Source: Metabacillus malikii
Lineage (GTDB): Bacteria > Bacillota > Bacilli > Bacillales > Bacillaceae
DNA length: 64,000 bases
Reading direction: 5' to 3'
Assembly (NCBI RefSeq): GCF_030813355.1
Contig: NZ_JAUSUD010000014.1
Location: 1 to 64,000 of the forward strand
Both the position numbers and the translations under genes were made by a program. The notes under the pieces are model-generated. The model was not told the origin of the DNA, searched no databases, and was given only the letters and a program-made list of their open reading frames with translations. Of this stretch, positions 9,131-17,943 are shown one piece after another; position 1 is the stretch's first letter, and each line of letters starts with the position of its first letter.

Positions 9131-9544
9131 TTGAAAAAATATAAAGAATTAAAGGTCGTTTCTATTCCTAAGTGGGGACCATATCTTCGTGAGCAATGGA
9201 TTCAAAGCTTTGCAGGCCATTTAACCAAGCCAGAACAAAAAGCAATTAACTTGGATGAGTTTTTGTGGCATTTATGCAGTTGGAGAAAAGTGGACTGTGT
9301 AGAGGGGGAAAATGCACTAGAAGCATTTCAGAAACAGGCAAAAACGAAATGTACAATCTTTTTTCAACATAAAGATGAAGCATATCTAATTGAGAAGGCT
9401 CGGACAATTACTGTAAATCACCTGCCATACGACCCGTCCCATATAAGTGATGGAGATTTATATGTGATGGACTGGGATAGGCGATGGACCTTTATGATGA
9501 CACATGAATCACAATGTGGTCCTTATTTTATTTCGTTAGATTAG
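9131..9544 (+). CDS. DUF4275 family protein
   Basis: A 137-residue soluble protein. The spacing of aromatic residues and the C-terminal YVMDWDRRWTFMMTHESQCGPYF stretch resemble the DUF4275 family of Bacillus; this was recognised from memory and not verified. The start is TTG at 9131, with AAAAGGAGAATGTA immediately upstream. No membrane segment or signal peptide is present. Function is unknown. It is transcribed alone, and a GGGGTCAGACCCC palindrome pair follows it. Confidence 0.7.
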   Translation: MKKYKELKVVSIPKWGPYLREQWIQSFAGHLTKPEQKAINLDEFLWHLCSWRKVDCVEGENALEAFQKQAKTKCTIFFQHKDEAYLIEKARTITVNHLPYDPSHISDGDLYVMDWDRRWTFMMTHESQCGPYFISLD

Positions 9545-9582
9545 GATTTGAAAATACAAATAGGTGTTGTGTTATAACTATT

Positions 9583-9650
9583 AGGGGTCAGACCCCTCAA
9601 GTAGATTTGATTTCAAACTATAAGTTTTTTGTTGGAGGGGTCAGACCCCA
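9583..9650. repeat. Pair of GGGGTCAGACCCC palindromes (REP-like)
   Basis: Two identical 13-bp palindromes at 9584-9596 and 9637-9649 are separated by 40 bp, filling the gap between two convergent genes. Such GGGG...CCCC palindromes occur widely in Firmicutes and resemble the REP sequences mobilised by Y1-type (RAYT) transposases; no such transposase is in this window. A related GGGGACTGTCCCC is at 59824. They may also work as a bidirectional terminator. Confidence 0.7.
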
Positions 9651-9651
9651 G

Positions 9652-10920
9652 TTAACTAGCTTCTCTATATGTGATCACATGTTTTTCTGCTTTTTTTAAC
9701 ATCACATGATAAATAAGTCCGCTTATAAATGCGAATATGCCTAAAATAAAAAACGTCAATGTGTAGCCAAACCATAACGACATTGGTATTGCTATAGGTG
9801 CTATCGTGCGGCCAATCGTATGCCGCAAACTTGCTGCTGCAAAGTATTGTCCACGCATATGTTCAGGTGATATTTTTGAAACAAACGTTTGTTGAATACC
9901 AGCCGTCATGAGCTCCGCAAAAGTAAATAGGCCCATTGCAATAAGCATAATCCATACCGATGAAGAAAGACCAAATGAAATCATTGCAATTCCATATACA
10001 ATGGATGAAATGACAAAGACATTCTTTTCTTTATACTTACTCATCCATTTCGTCACGATAATTGTGAGTAGTGCGACAAGTAAGCCGTTTTCAGAGAGAA
10101 CCACTCCAAATACTTGCTCTCCAGTTAGTGTAAGAGACCAATTACCAAAGTCGAAAATCTTCTGATGATGGATCATTTCGGTAATATAAACAGGAATAAG
10201 CATATCAAGTTGCATGAAGGTAACCCCAACGAGTATACCAGCAATAATAAACAAGAAAAACGTCTGATCTTTAAAAATAATATGATACTCTTTTACTTGT
10301 TTCGTAATAATTGTGTACCATTTATCGGAACCAGTATGCTGCTGTTCTGGGGCTGTTTCCCTTGTATGCTTGACTAATAATAATGATAATAGTAAACAAA
10401 CAACACCAGAAACCAACAATACTTCAAATGGATAACGTACATAAAAAATCGCACCTAATATTGGACCAACAACAACGGCAATGTTTATAGATGTATAAAA
10501 AATGGCGAATACACCACTTCGTTCTTTTTCATCGACAACATCTGTTACCATTGCTTGTGAAGCTGGCCAATAAAATGCACCAAATACACCTGCTAACGAA
10601 AAGAAAATAAACCCTAAGAGTGGCATCGAAAGCCAAGGTGAATCTGTCCATGCAAATAATATGAACGATAGTCCCTGACCAATTGAAGCAATAACCATCA
10701 TCGTTTTACGTCCGTATCGGTCCGCAAAATATCCTCCCATAAGGTTCGCTAAAACGGAAAAAATCTGAGAGAAAATAAGTAAAAGTCCAGCAAGCTCTTT
10801 CCCGAAAGCTTCCGCAAAGTAAATTGTAAGAAACGGAAAAAACATCCAAAAAGTAATGTTCATTAACGTTTCACCAAGTAAACGAATTTTGAGGTTAGTA
10901 TCCCAATCTCGTATTCTCAT
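9652..10920 (-). CDS. MFS transporter (drug-efflux type)
   Basis: A major facilitator superfamily permease of about 422 residues with twelve hydrophobic helices. The loop 2-3 signature GGYFADRYGRKTMMVI is clear. A middle insert with ITEMIHHQKIFDFGNW resembles Bacillus DHA1-type multidrug exporters. An in-frame TTG lies 15 nt upstream (10935), but the ATG at 10920 is correctly spaced from GAGGTG. It is a single gene on the minus strand, with convergent transcription from 9131. The substrate is unknown. Confidence 0.88.
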   Translation of the reverse strand: MRIRDWDTNLKIRLLGETLMNITFWMFFPFLTIYFAEAFGKELAGLLLIFSQIFSVLANLMGGYFADRYGRKTMMVIASIGQGLSFILFAWTDSPWLSMPLLGFIFFSLAGVFGAFYWPASQAMVTDVVDEKERSGVFAIFYTSINIAVVVGPILGAIFYVRYPFEVLLVSGVVCLLLSLLLVKHTRETAPEQQHTGSDKWYTIITKQVKEYHIIFKDQTFFLFIIAGILVGVTFMQLDMLIPVYITEMIHHQKIFDFGNWSLTLTGEQVFGVVLSENGLLVALLTIIVTKWMSKYKEKNVFVISSIVYGIAMISFGLSSSVWIMLIAMGLFTFAELMTAGIQQTFVSKISPEHMRGQYFAAASLRHTIGRTIAPIAIPMSLWFGYTLTFFILGIFAFISGLIYHVMLKKAEKHVITYREAS

Positions 10921-11124
10921 CGTTGCACACCTCAATCTTGTATTCTACCGAAATAAATCATACTCTTTAGAACTAGGAAAAACAATAGCATAATCTGGTG
11001 GGTGTTAGATGTAATACCCCTATCAGGTTGGAAATGTATAAATATCTAGAAAAATAAATCAAGCCTTCATTCACAATAATCATGTATTGATAATACGATA
11101 TAAAAAAGCCTAGAAGGAGTGAGT

Positions 11125-12063
11125 ATGTTGCCACAATGGCTTATTGTATCGTTAATTGTAGTTATTAGCGGAAGTATATTAATCAGTGTCATAACTAGTT
11201 GGCTGCTCCTTTCACCTAAACGTGTTAAATATGAGAAAACATATAAACTAGGGATTAAAAGGGGAGAAATCGATGAAGGTTTCTTTAGCAAATTACGGAA
11301 GGAAGAGCTTTTTATACAATCTTATTATGGATATGATATACATGGCATGTTTTTTCCTGTAGAAAAGGGAAAAAAGGTTGTAATTATCGCACACGGTATT
11401 ACATGGTCATTATTTGGGAGCTTTAAATATGTAAAGATGTTTCAAAGAAGAGGATTCCATGTATTATTATGTGACCATAGATACCATGGATTAAGTGGTG
11501 GTTCATATACGTCTTACGGCTATTATGAAAAGGATGATTTAAAGGCATGGATTGACTATCTAGAGGATAGGTTTGGCGATGATGTGTTTATTGGCTTGCT
11601 TGGCGAATCATTAGGAGCTGCTTCAGCGTTAGAGGTTTGTAAACGTGACCCTCGTGTGAAGTTTTGCGTTGCTGATTGTTCGTTCAGTGATTTCCAATCG
11701 TTATTGAAGGTAAGGATGAAAATGGATTTAAAGATTTGTATACATCCACTTATTCATTTAGTTGGCTTCTTAATTAAATTGAAGCATGGCTGGAGTTTCC
11801 CGGATATTTCTCCAATTAAAGGATTAGAGAAAACGAACACTCCGATCCTGTTTATACATGGGAAAGAAGATACATTTATCCCATTGGAAATGAGTTTAGA
11901 CATGTTCCGAAGAAAAGCAGGTAAGAAAAAGCTTTACCTTGTACCAAAGGCTGGCCATGCAGAAGCATTTAATACAGATCCAATAGGGTATGAAAAGAGA
12001 GTGTTAGAGTTTATTAGAGATATCGAAGAGCTGTTCGAGGGGAGAGATCGACCATCCTATTAA
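11125..12063 (+). CDS. Membrane-anchored alpha/beta hydrolase (YqkD-like)
   Basis: This 312-residue protein has an N-terminal membrane helix (residues 3-27) followed by an alpha/beta hydrolase domain. The nucleophile elbow is GESLGA, the oxyanion region is IAHGITWS, and a late Asp (KEDTF) and His (KAGHAEAF) complete a Ser-Asp-His triad. It resembles B. subtilis YqkD. The real start is ATG 11125, 6 nt after GAAGGAG; an upstream in-frame GTG overlaps that site. The substrate is unknown. It is transcribed alone, divergent from the MFS gene. Confidence 0.87.
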   Translation: MLPQWLIVSLIVVISGSILISVITSWLLLSPKRVKYEKTYKLGIKRGEIDEGFFSKLRKEELFIQSYYGYDIHGMFFPVEKGKKVVIIAHGITWSLFGSFKYVKMFQRRGFHVLLCDHRYHGLSGGSYTSYGYYEKDDLKAWIDYLEDRFGDDVFIGLLGESLGAASALEVCKRDPRVKFCVADCSFSDFQSLLKVRMKMDLKICIHPLIHLVGFLIKLKHGWSFPDISPIKGLEKTNTPILFIHGKEDTFIPLEMSLDMFRRKAGKKKLYLVPKAGHAEAFNTDPIGYEKRVLEFIRDIEELFEGRDRPSY

Positions 12064-12102
12064 TGGTAATCTTAATTTGACACACTATCTAAAAAAGTAA
12101 AA

Positions 12103-12130
12103 AGAAAAAGGGGAGTAGCCGTTCCTCCCC
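12103..12130 (-). terminator. Terminator of the small gene at 12152
   Basis: On the minus strand, GGGGAG and CTCCCC arms (12125-12130 and 12110-12115) with a 9-nt loop are followed by TTTTTC. It lies 21 bp past the stop codon. Confidence 0.8.
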
Positions 12131-12151
12131 ATCATGAATTTCATCATTTTA

Positions 12152-12310
12152 TTATTTCTCAAGTAAATCATCTTCATCATCATTAGGAAGCGGGTCGATT
12201 TGAGAGGAGTCATTAGTGTTTAGCGAATCATTCAATAAAAAGATTATGAGTAAAATAGTAATAGCAAGTGTTCCAATTAAAAAAACAGTGAAAAGTCCTA
12301 TTTTAATCAT
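12152..12310 (-). CDS. Small single-helix membrane protein with an acidic tail (52 aa)
   Basis: A 52-codon ORF, MIKIGLFTVFLIGTLAITIL..., has one hydrophobic helix (residues 4-26) and a very acidic tail (PNDDEDDLLEK). A near-ideal AAGGAGG lies 6 nt upstream of the ATG, and a terminator follows, which strongly supports expression. I do not recognise the family. A type III (N-out) small membrane protein is plausible. It is upstream of nothing co-oriented except the unrelated terminator. Confidence 0.75.
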   Translation of the reverse strand: MIKIGLFTVFLIGTLAITILLIIFLLNDSLNTNDSSQIDPLPNDDEDDLLEK

Positions 12311-12370
12311 ATAAAAACCTCCTTCTTATCAAAAAGATATGTTGATAAGAGAGAGGTCAGAATCAATCAA

Positions 12371-12598
12371 TTATGCTTTTCGTAAATTTCCTAGCTCTTC
12401 TGCAATAGCTTGCATTTCATTTGGGCTAAATGATTGCTTTTTCATTACGTGTTCGTATATATCTTTAAGTTCTTCATACATATCTTCATTAAAATGTGTA
12501 GATTTAATTGCACCAAAGTTTAACATCCGAAGCTTTTCTTTAATTTGGTCAACCATATATTCAACATTTTCAGCAGATTTCTCCGTTAGATTCATCAT
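12371..12598 (-). CDS. yfkK: UPF0435 / DUF1128 family protein YfkK
   Basis: A small helical protein of 74-75 residues whose sequence ([18 protein letters not shown]..., ending [18 protein letters not shown]) is a clear match to the UPF0435 (DUF1128) family, B. subtilis YfkK. Function unknown. The frame extends upstream to 12664, but AGAAAGGA sits just before the ATGs at 12598 and 12595, so the family-length protein is chosen. In B. subtilis yfkK neighbours yfkJ; here an alanine symporter gene lies between them. Confidence 0.93.
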   Translation of the reverse strand: MMNLTEKSAENVEYMVDQIKEKLRMLNFGAIKSTHFNEDMYEELKDIYEHVMKKQSFSPNEMQAIAEELGNLRKA

Positions 12599-12691
12599 AT
12601 CATCATTCCTTTCTTGTCCCTTAAAGTAATTATTGTTATTGTAACATGAAAAATGTCGATACATTCAAAACATTCGAATCTGTTTACGACG

Positions 12692-14044
12692 TTATGCTTT
12701 TTCCTTTTCACGTTTTTCCTGCTTGACAACTTCGAGGAACTTTTTCGTTTCAGCAACTACTATCCCGGATAAACCAATTAATCCAATTAAGTTAGGAAAG
12801 GCCATTAATCCATTCATAACATCTGCAATTCCCCATACAATATCAATCGTTGTAATGGAACCTAAAAAGACAGCTATCACAAAGGCATACCGATAATATT
12901 TCACAACTGATTCACTAAATAGGTAAGAAAAACATTTTTCGCCATAATAAGACCAGCCGAGAATTGTTGAATAAGCGAAAAATAACATACCAATCGCAAC
13001 GATGATGGAGCCAATCGGACCTAGAAATTGTTCGAATGTTAAAGAAGTAAGTGCTGTACCTTCAACATTACTTGTATATAACTCACCCATTACTATAGTA
13101 ATACCAGTTATTGAACAAATAACAATTGTGTCAATAAAGACTTGTGTCATCGAAACTAATGCTTGTCGACCAGGATAATCAGTTTTTGCAGCAGCAGCGG
13201 CAATTGGTGCAGAACCTAAACCAGCTTCATTCGAGAAAACACCACGGGCAACCCCCCATCGAATAACGGCGCCTAAAGCACCACCAGCAACGGCTTCACC
13301 TGTAAAGGCATCTGATAAAATAAGTACTACCGCATCAGGTACAAGATTAATATTCGAGATGATAACAATGAGTCCTGCAATTAAGTAAAATAAGGCCATA
13401 ATCGGGACGAAAATTGCTGTTACTCGTCCAATTGATTTAATCCCACCTAAAATAACAAGGGCGGTAAAGATAGTAATGATAATACCGGTAACAATCGTTG
13501 GGACAGAGAAAGTAGATTTCATAACACCAGAAACTGAATTTGATTGAACCATATTTCCGATACCGAATGCTGCAATAGCACCAAATATGGCAAATAAGAC
13601 ACCTAGCCACTTCTGCTTAAGACCATGTTCTAAATAATACATAGGCCCGCCAGACATTTCCCCATTCTTATCTTTCACTCGATATTTGACAGCTAATATT
13701 GCTTCAGCATATTTCGTTGCCATTCCGACTAGTGCAGTAATCCACATCCAAAAAACAGCACCAGGTCCACCCATAAGCACAGCTGTAGCAACGCCGACGA
13801 TATTCCCTGTACCTACTGTTGCTGCTAAAGCAGTCATTAATGCTTGGAAATGTGAAATATCACCTTCAGACCTGTTATCTTGTTTTTTTGAAAAGGCAAG
13901 CTTTAAAGAGTATGGCAACATGCGAAATTGGAGCAGCCCTAAACGAAAAGTTAAATATAAACCGGTCCCTACAAGTAAGATAAGCAAAGGCGGACCCCAA
14001 ATAAAGCTACTGACTTTACCAATCACTGCTTCTAATGTTTTCAT
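12692..14044 (-). CDS. Sodium:alanine/glycine symporter (AGCS family)
   Basis: A 450-residue amino-acid:cation symporter with about eleven hydrophobic helices. Characteristic AGCS segments are visible: FQALMTALAATVGTGNIVGVA (about 64-84), GPGAVFWMWITALVG, and GVARGVFSNEAGLGSAPIAAA in the middle, which carries the substrate/Na+ site of the family. It imports alanine, glycine or a related amino acid with Na+. Paralogues in B. subtilis are AlsT, YrbD and YflA; which one this corresponds to is not clear. It is on the minus strand, divergent from yfkJ, with a 300-bp intergenic region between. Confidence 0.93.
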   Translation of the reverse strand: MKTLEAVIGKVSSFIWGPPLLILLVGTGLYLTFRLGLLQFRMLPYSLKLAFSKKQDNRSEGDISHFQALMTALAATVGTGNIVGVATAVLMGGPGAVFWMWITALVGMATKYAEAILAVKYRVKDKNGEMSGGPMYYLEHGLKQKWLGVLFAIFGAIAAFGIGNMVQSNSVSGVMKSTFSVPTIVTGIIITIFTALVILGGIKSIGRVTAIFVPIMALFYLIAGLIVIISNINLVPDAVVLILSDAFTGEAVAGGALGAVIRWGVARGVFSNEAGLGSAPIAAAAAKTDYPGRQALVSMTQVFIDTIVICSITGITIVMGELYTSNVEGTALTSLTFEQFLGPIGSIIVAIGMLFFAYSTILGWSYYGEKCFSYLFSESVVKYYRYAFVIAVFLGSITTIDIVWGIADVMNGLMAFPNLIGLIGLSGIVVAETKKFLEVVKQEKREKEKA

Positions 14045-14344
14045 AACATCCCCCTAATGTTAAATTGTGACCACATGTCTGTAATGTCCTATTCGTCACT
14101 TATATGAAAAGTATTCGGATAAATATTTTTAAATGTCAAAAATTTTAGCTATTTTTTACAATTATAGAAGCAAAACTGCTAATATTAATTAACCTAGTAG
14201 CACTAACAATCAGTACTATATGTAATTAAATAGTTTGTATGTAATAAGGTGTTGTAAATTGTTAATATTGCTCCGTGACAATTGTCAGAACGTGAAAGAA
14301 ATCTTATGATAGGTAGTAATGAAGAGAAATTAGGAGGGAATTAT

Positions 14345-14815
14345 ATGGTAAAAGTATTGTTTGTATGTTTAGGGAATATTTGTAGGTCACCAATGGCAGA
14401 GGCGGTTATGAGACATTTAATTGCTGAGGAGGGGCTTGAGGATAAGATTACAGTAGACTCTGCTGGAACAGGGGATTGGCATATTGGAAAGCCTCCACAC
14501 CAGGGGACTCGAGAAATTTTAACGAAAAATCAAATCTCATATGAGGGGCAAACCGCACGTCAATTGCTCGAACAAGATATTTCATCTTTTGATTATATCA
14601 TTGGAATGGATGCTGAAAACATTGGGAATATTAAGCGACTAGCAGGAGATTTTCCGACAAATCATATTAAACGATTATTGGATTATGCAAAAGAATTCTC
14701 TACAAGTGATGTCCCTGACCCATACTATACTGGGAATTTTGATGAAGTATATGAGATGGTAACGGAAGGATGCAGGAATCTGCTTTCGGAAATTAAACAT
14801 GAGTATCAACTATAA
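14345..14815 (+). CDS. yfkJ: Low-molecular-weight protein tyrosine phosphatase YfkJ
   Basis: A 156-residue cytoplasmic phosphatase with the P-loop CLGNICRS (C8, R14) and the general-acid loop DPYYTGNFDEVY near the C-terminus. The start at 14345 is preceded by AGGAGG and gives the length of B. subtilis YfkJ; the longer frame from 14282 is not needed. First gene of yfkJ-yfkI-yfkH, an operon belonging to the SigB general stress regulon in B. subtilis. I could not identify a convincing SigB promoter upstream here. Confidence 0.95.
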   Translation: MVKVLFVCLGNICRSPMAEAVMRHLIAEEGLEDKITVDSAGTGDWHIGKPPHQGTREILTKNQISYEGQTARQLLEQDISSFDYIIGMDAENIGNIKRLAGDFPTNHIKRLLDYAKEFSTSDVPDPYYTGNFDEVYEMVTEGCRNLLSEIKHEYQL

Positions 14816-14828
14816 GAGGGGATAGCCT

Positions 14829-15146
14829 ATGAGTAACGAAAATAAATTACTAAAAGGAATGGTTATTGGGGCAATCGTAGGAGCGGCGGTCTCAATGTTT
14901 GATAAGAATACCCGTCAGGCTGTGTTGCAATCTAGTAAATCTATGTGTTCATCTTTAACGCAATATGTGAAACAACCAACTAAGCTTACTACAGATGTCA
15001 AGCGGAAGGTCGACACAGTAAGAGATACAGTCCAAGAAGTTTCAGATGATTTAGCCTTTATAAATGAAAAGGTAAATGAATTAAAAGAATCATCCCCACA
15101 TGTTATACATATGCTACAAGAAACAAAGGACAAACTGATTCCATAA
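14829..15146 (+). CDS. yfkI: YtxH-like general stress protein (YfkI)
   Basis: A 105-residue protein with a short N-terminal glycine/alanine-rich hydrophobic segment (GMVIGAIVGAAVSMFD, residues 10-25) and a long amphipathic helical tail, the plan of YtxH-type stress proteins. It lies 13 bp after yfkJ and 27 bp before yfkH, in the order known from B. subtilis, which identifies it as YfkI. The molecular role is unknown. Confidence 0.85.
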   Translation: MSNENKLLKGMVIGAIVGAAVSMFDKNTRQAVLQSSKSMCSSLTQYVKQPTKLTTDVKRKVDTVRDTVQEVSDDLAFINEKVNELKESSPHVIHMLQETKDKLIP

Positions 15147-15173
15147 CTGAAACGTTACGTGGAGGTAGATGTC

Positions 15174-15986
15174 TTGGCTTTTATAAAGGAAATGATTAAT
15201 CGCTTTTTACATGATGAAGTAGCAGGATTATCAGCACAGCTTGCATACTTTTTCTTACTATCTCTATTTCCATTTTTGTTATTTCTCATCACGCTTATTG
15301 GTTATTTACCAATATCTCAACAAGATGTGCTTGGTACGATAAGCGAATTTGCCCCAGGGGAATCTGTAAAAATCATTGAAGAATCACTTGATCAAATTAT
15401 TAAACAAAAAAATGGTGGATTACTGTCCTTCGGGATTGTTGCTACGTTATGGTCTGCATCAAATGGAATCAATGCAATCGTGCGTGCGTTTAATAAAGCT
15501 TATGATGTGAAAGAAACAAGGTCTTTTTTCGCTTCAAGACTTATGGCGATTTTCTTAACGATTGCAATGGTGTTTGTCATCGTCGTAGCTTTATTGTTAC
15601 CTGTCTTTGGTCGAGAAATTGGTATTTTTATTTCCTCACATTTTGGTTTGTCAAAAGAATTTTTGACGGTATGGAATACTCTTAGATGGTTTTTAAGCGC
15701 GATTATTTTATTCATCGTATTTGTAGCATTATACTTTTTCGCTCCTAACAAACGCCTCCATATAAAAGATGGGGTGCCAGGAGCATTTGCAGCAACATTA
15801 GGCTGGATTTTAGTCTCATTAGCCTTCTCATATTATGTAGGTCATATAGCAAATTACAGTGCAACATATGGGAGTATCGGTGGGATAATCGTCCTTATGA
15901 TTTGGTTCTATTTATCGGGAATGATTATTATACTATGCGGAGAATTAAATGCAATGCTATATGATAGAAAGAAGAAAAGTAAATGA
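15174..15986 (+). CDS. yfkH: YihY/BrkB-family membrane protein (YfkH)
   Basis: An inner-membrane protein of about 270 residues with six helices and the family motifs LSAQLAYFFLLSLFPFLLFL near the N-terminus and GSIGGIIVLMIWFYLSGMIIILGGE-like sequence near the C-terminus. Once called ribonuclease BN by mistake; the real role is unknown. A GTG at 15159 opens the frame, but GGAGG at 15161-15165 lies inside it and points to TTG 15174 as the start. Third gene of the yfkJIH stress operon. Confidence 0.9.
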   Translation: MAFIKEMINRFLHDEVAGLSAQLAYFFLLSLFPFLLFLITLIGYLPISQQDVLGTISEFAPGESVKIIEESLDQIIKQKNGGLLSFGIVATLWSASNGINAIVRAFNKAYDVKETRSFFASRLMAIFLTIAMVFVIVVALLLPVFGREIGIFISSHFGLSKEFLTVWNTLRWFLSAIILFIVFVALYFFAPNKRLHIKDGVPGAFAATLGWILVSLAFSYYVGHIANYSATYGSIGGIIVLMIWFYLSGMIIILCGELNAMLYDRKKKSK

Positions 15987-15993
15987 AGACATG

Positions 15994-16086
15994 AAGAGGT
16001 TGACTTAGATGTTAAAGTGTTTGAATCCAAAAACAATGATGTGATGTTGTTGGAGGTCAAACACTTATAAGTTAGCTTCTTTTTGC
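15994..16086 (+). terminator. Long two-step hairpin after yfkH
   Basis: Outer arms AAGAGGTTGACTTA (15994-16007) and TAAGTTAGCTTCTT (16068-16081) pair with G-U wobbles. Inner 10-bp arms AAGTGTTTGA and TCAAACACTT pair perfectly. A T tract follows. It probably ends the yfkJIH transcript. The outer arm is shared with the inverted repeat at 54592-54697, suggesting a dispersed element. Confidence 0.65.
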
Positions 16087-16829
16087 TGAATTCATAAATA
16101 AGTAATGTTCTTCCTTTAGGTGACTTACGGATTAATTTAATTAATTAGTTGTAGCTTTTTAGAGCGGGGAGAGGAAGTCAAGTCTAGTCTGTCGGGTATT
16201 GTTAGTATGGTAGGAACAAATTAAAATAAGTAAACTACATCCATACACAATGGTCTGTTAATCGAAATTAACCAGTTGTATTGAAACAAATTCCAACTTT
16301 GCAAAAGGCAATTCATATATTATTTACAATCTTTACATAAAATTTTAACTTGAATAGAAAGAACTAAATACTCAAGATAGAGGATACTTCCTTAGGGTAA
16401 ATGGGGCCATGTATTTGTTTTTTGTTTAGCTAACAACTCCTAAATGAAAGTGGAATTTTAATAGGAAAAAAGAATGTAAGTCACGATATATCCTAATTTT
16501 ACCTTTTTGTTAAAGACGAGGTTATCAATAAAGCATTTAGTATACAGGTACTATAGAACATTTATAATACCTTTTGTATAATACAAGTATAAACAAAATA
16601 TTGGTTAATAATACAATATTTCACATATTCATCTACGCTGTGAAATGATTTCTGGATACACTCCGTAAAGAAATCAACCCTAAACGACAAATGAGTAAGA
16701 AGCAACAATGATTACAAAAGTTCACATCTACTCAGATGAATTGTATGAGGTTCCAGGAAATCTTTCTGTTTGGAAGGTGAGAACCGGAACTGAGGGTAAC
16801 ATAGAAGAAGGGAGAAGAAGGTAGTAAAT
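16087..16829. other. 743-bp AT-rich leader of the accessory island
   Basis: No convincing gene. At 16577-16582 there is a TATAAT that could be the -10 of the island promoter, but the -35 match (TAGAAC) is poor. At 16667-16711 lies a copy of a short dispersed sequence (see separate entry). A 38-codon frame from 16708 to 16824 begins inside that repeat and is not proposed as a gene. The remainder has no visible coding or structural signal. Confidence 0.4.
16667..16711 (+). repeat. Dispersed 'ACGACAA...AAGCAAC' tail, copy 1
   Basis: Contains AACCCTAAACGACAAATGAG followed by AAGAAGCAACAATG. It matches the end of the larger repeat at 55240-55296 and weaker copies near 33488-33535 and 60640-60695. 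All four lie upstream of a rightward gene. Confidence 0.6.
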
Positions 16830-17360
16830 ATGGTATTAAGAGAAATCATTTCTTTTCATTTTGTCATTGCAGTTTTCTTTACAATTCTAGGATATATTTC
16901 TTACTCGTTACTTGTAGAGAATAATATCATGGAAATAAATTTACTTATTAATGATTATCAGAATGTCATGTCCGAAAAGGAGAAGGCAGGATTTATGATG
17001 ATTTTCATTAATAATATCACCTTTTTCTCACTTGTTTGTGTGTTACCAATTCTAAATTTCATCTATTTAAGCGTACAATTTTTTAATATTGGTACATATA
17101 TCTACCAAATTAAAAGTTTGGCTTTTCTTCAGCAATTTACACTACTTTACAGACATTCCATCTTTGAGATTCTCGCATTAATGATAGCAATTTATATTAG
17201 TTACTCCTTAATACAAATGTCAAACACATACTTGAAATCAACAGATATCGACTTTCCTTATCGAAAAAGATTTAAACAATTAGCTTTTGCATATGTTGTA
17301 ATACTAGTTTTAACTTTTGTTGGAGCACTGTTGGAGGGAAATGTTCATGTACTCATTTAA
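16830..17360 (+). CDS. SpoIIM/DUF95-family membrane protein of a bacteriocin-type island
   Basis: A 176-residue integral membrane protein with four to five helices. The segment YRHSIFEILALMIAIYISYSL corresponds to the conserved PHGIFELPA-like motif of the SpoIIM (DUF95) family. Small DUF95 proteins paired with an ABC ATPase are a hallmark of circular-bacteriocin loci (AS-48, circularin A, carnocyclin A), where they are needed for maturation, export and immunity. The ATG follows GAAGAAGG at good spacing. The stop codon overlaps the next gene by 14 nt. The family assignment rests on the motif and the topology. Confidence 0.75.
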   Translation: MVLREIISFHFVIAVFFTILGYISYSLLVENNIMEINLLINDYQNVMSEKEKAGFMMIFINNITFFSLVCVLPILNFIYLSVQFFNIGTYIYQIKSLAFLQQFTLLYRHSIFEILALMIAIYISYSLIQMSNTYLKSTDIDFPYRKRFKQLAFAYVVILVLTFVGALLEGNVHVLI

Positions 17361-17943
17361 TCATGTCACTTTTAAATACACAGATTATATATTAAAAGAC
17401 TTTAGCATGAACATTGACAGCAAAAAAATAGGGATTATTGGAGAGAATGGTATAGGGAAAACGACAATGCTTAAGCTAATGAGCGGTCAATTAGTCCCTC
17501 AATCAGGCCAAATAGCTCTCAGTGGGGACACCTATTTTGTTCATTTTGATTTGTTTAAATATAAAAAATTTACTCTCCGGGACATGCTAGATTTATGTAT
17601 GCATCTAGAATCATTCAATTGTACAGATTATATGGATTATGTAAAAGCATTACATATTACATCATACATGGATGTTCCAATCGGAAAGCTCTCTAAAGGC
17701 ACGATAAAAAAAGTTGCATTATTGTTTGGCTTTTTATCAGTCCATCCAATTCTATTAATAGATGAACCATTTGAATCTTTAGATAAAGCTTCAAATAAAA
17801 ATATTATTCGATTATTTAATGAAGAAGAAAGAGGGCTGGTGATTGTAAGTCATGATCTCGATATGCTTCAACAATCCGTAGATAAAATATATCACTTAAA
17901 TAATAAGGGATTGACTATTAGTGAAAATGACGTATTACTATAA
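17347..17943 (+). CDS. ABC ATPase of the bacteriocin-type island
   Basis: A short ATPase of 198 residues with Walker A GENGIGKTT, a signature with Lys in place of the first Gly (LSKGTIKK), Walker B ILLIDEPFESLD and the H-loop VSHD. Small ATPases of this size next to a DUF95 protein energise export and self-protection in circular bacteriocin loci. Start choice: GGAGGG at 17333-17338 best fits ATG 17347; frames from 17317 or 17341 are less well spaced. It overlaps both neighbours, indicating translational coupling. Confidence 0.88.
   Translation: MYSFNHVTFKYTDYILKDFSMNIDSKKIGIIGENGIGKTTMLKLMSGQLVPQSGQIALSGDTYFVHFDLFKYKKFTLRDMLDLCMHLESFNCTDYMDYVKALHITSYMDVPIGKLSKGTIKKVALLFGFLSVHPILLIDEPFESLDKASNKNIIRLFNEEERGLVIVSHDLDMLQQSVDKIYHLNNKGLTISENDVLL

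Noticed and set aside
14045-14344. SigB promoter for yfkJIH
   Set aside because: GTTTGT and GGTGTT are present around 14230-14260 but the spacing is far too short for a SigB promoter.
16708-16824. 38-codon frame just before the island as a leader peptide or precursor
   Set aside because: Its start is inside a dispersed repeat copy, the product is polar and basic without hydrophobic core, and there is no AGGAGG-type site.
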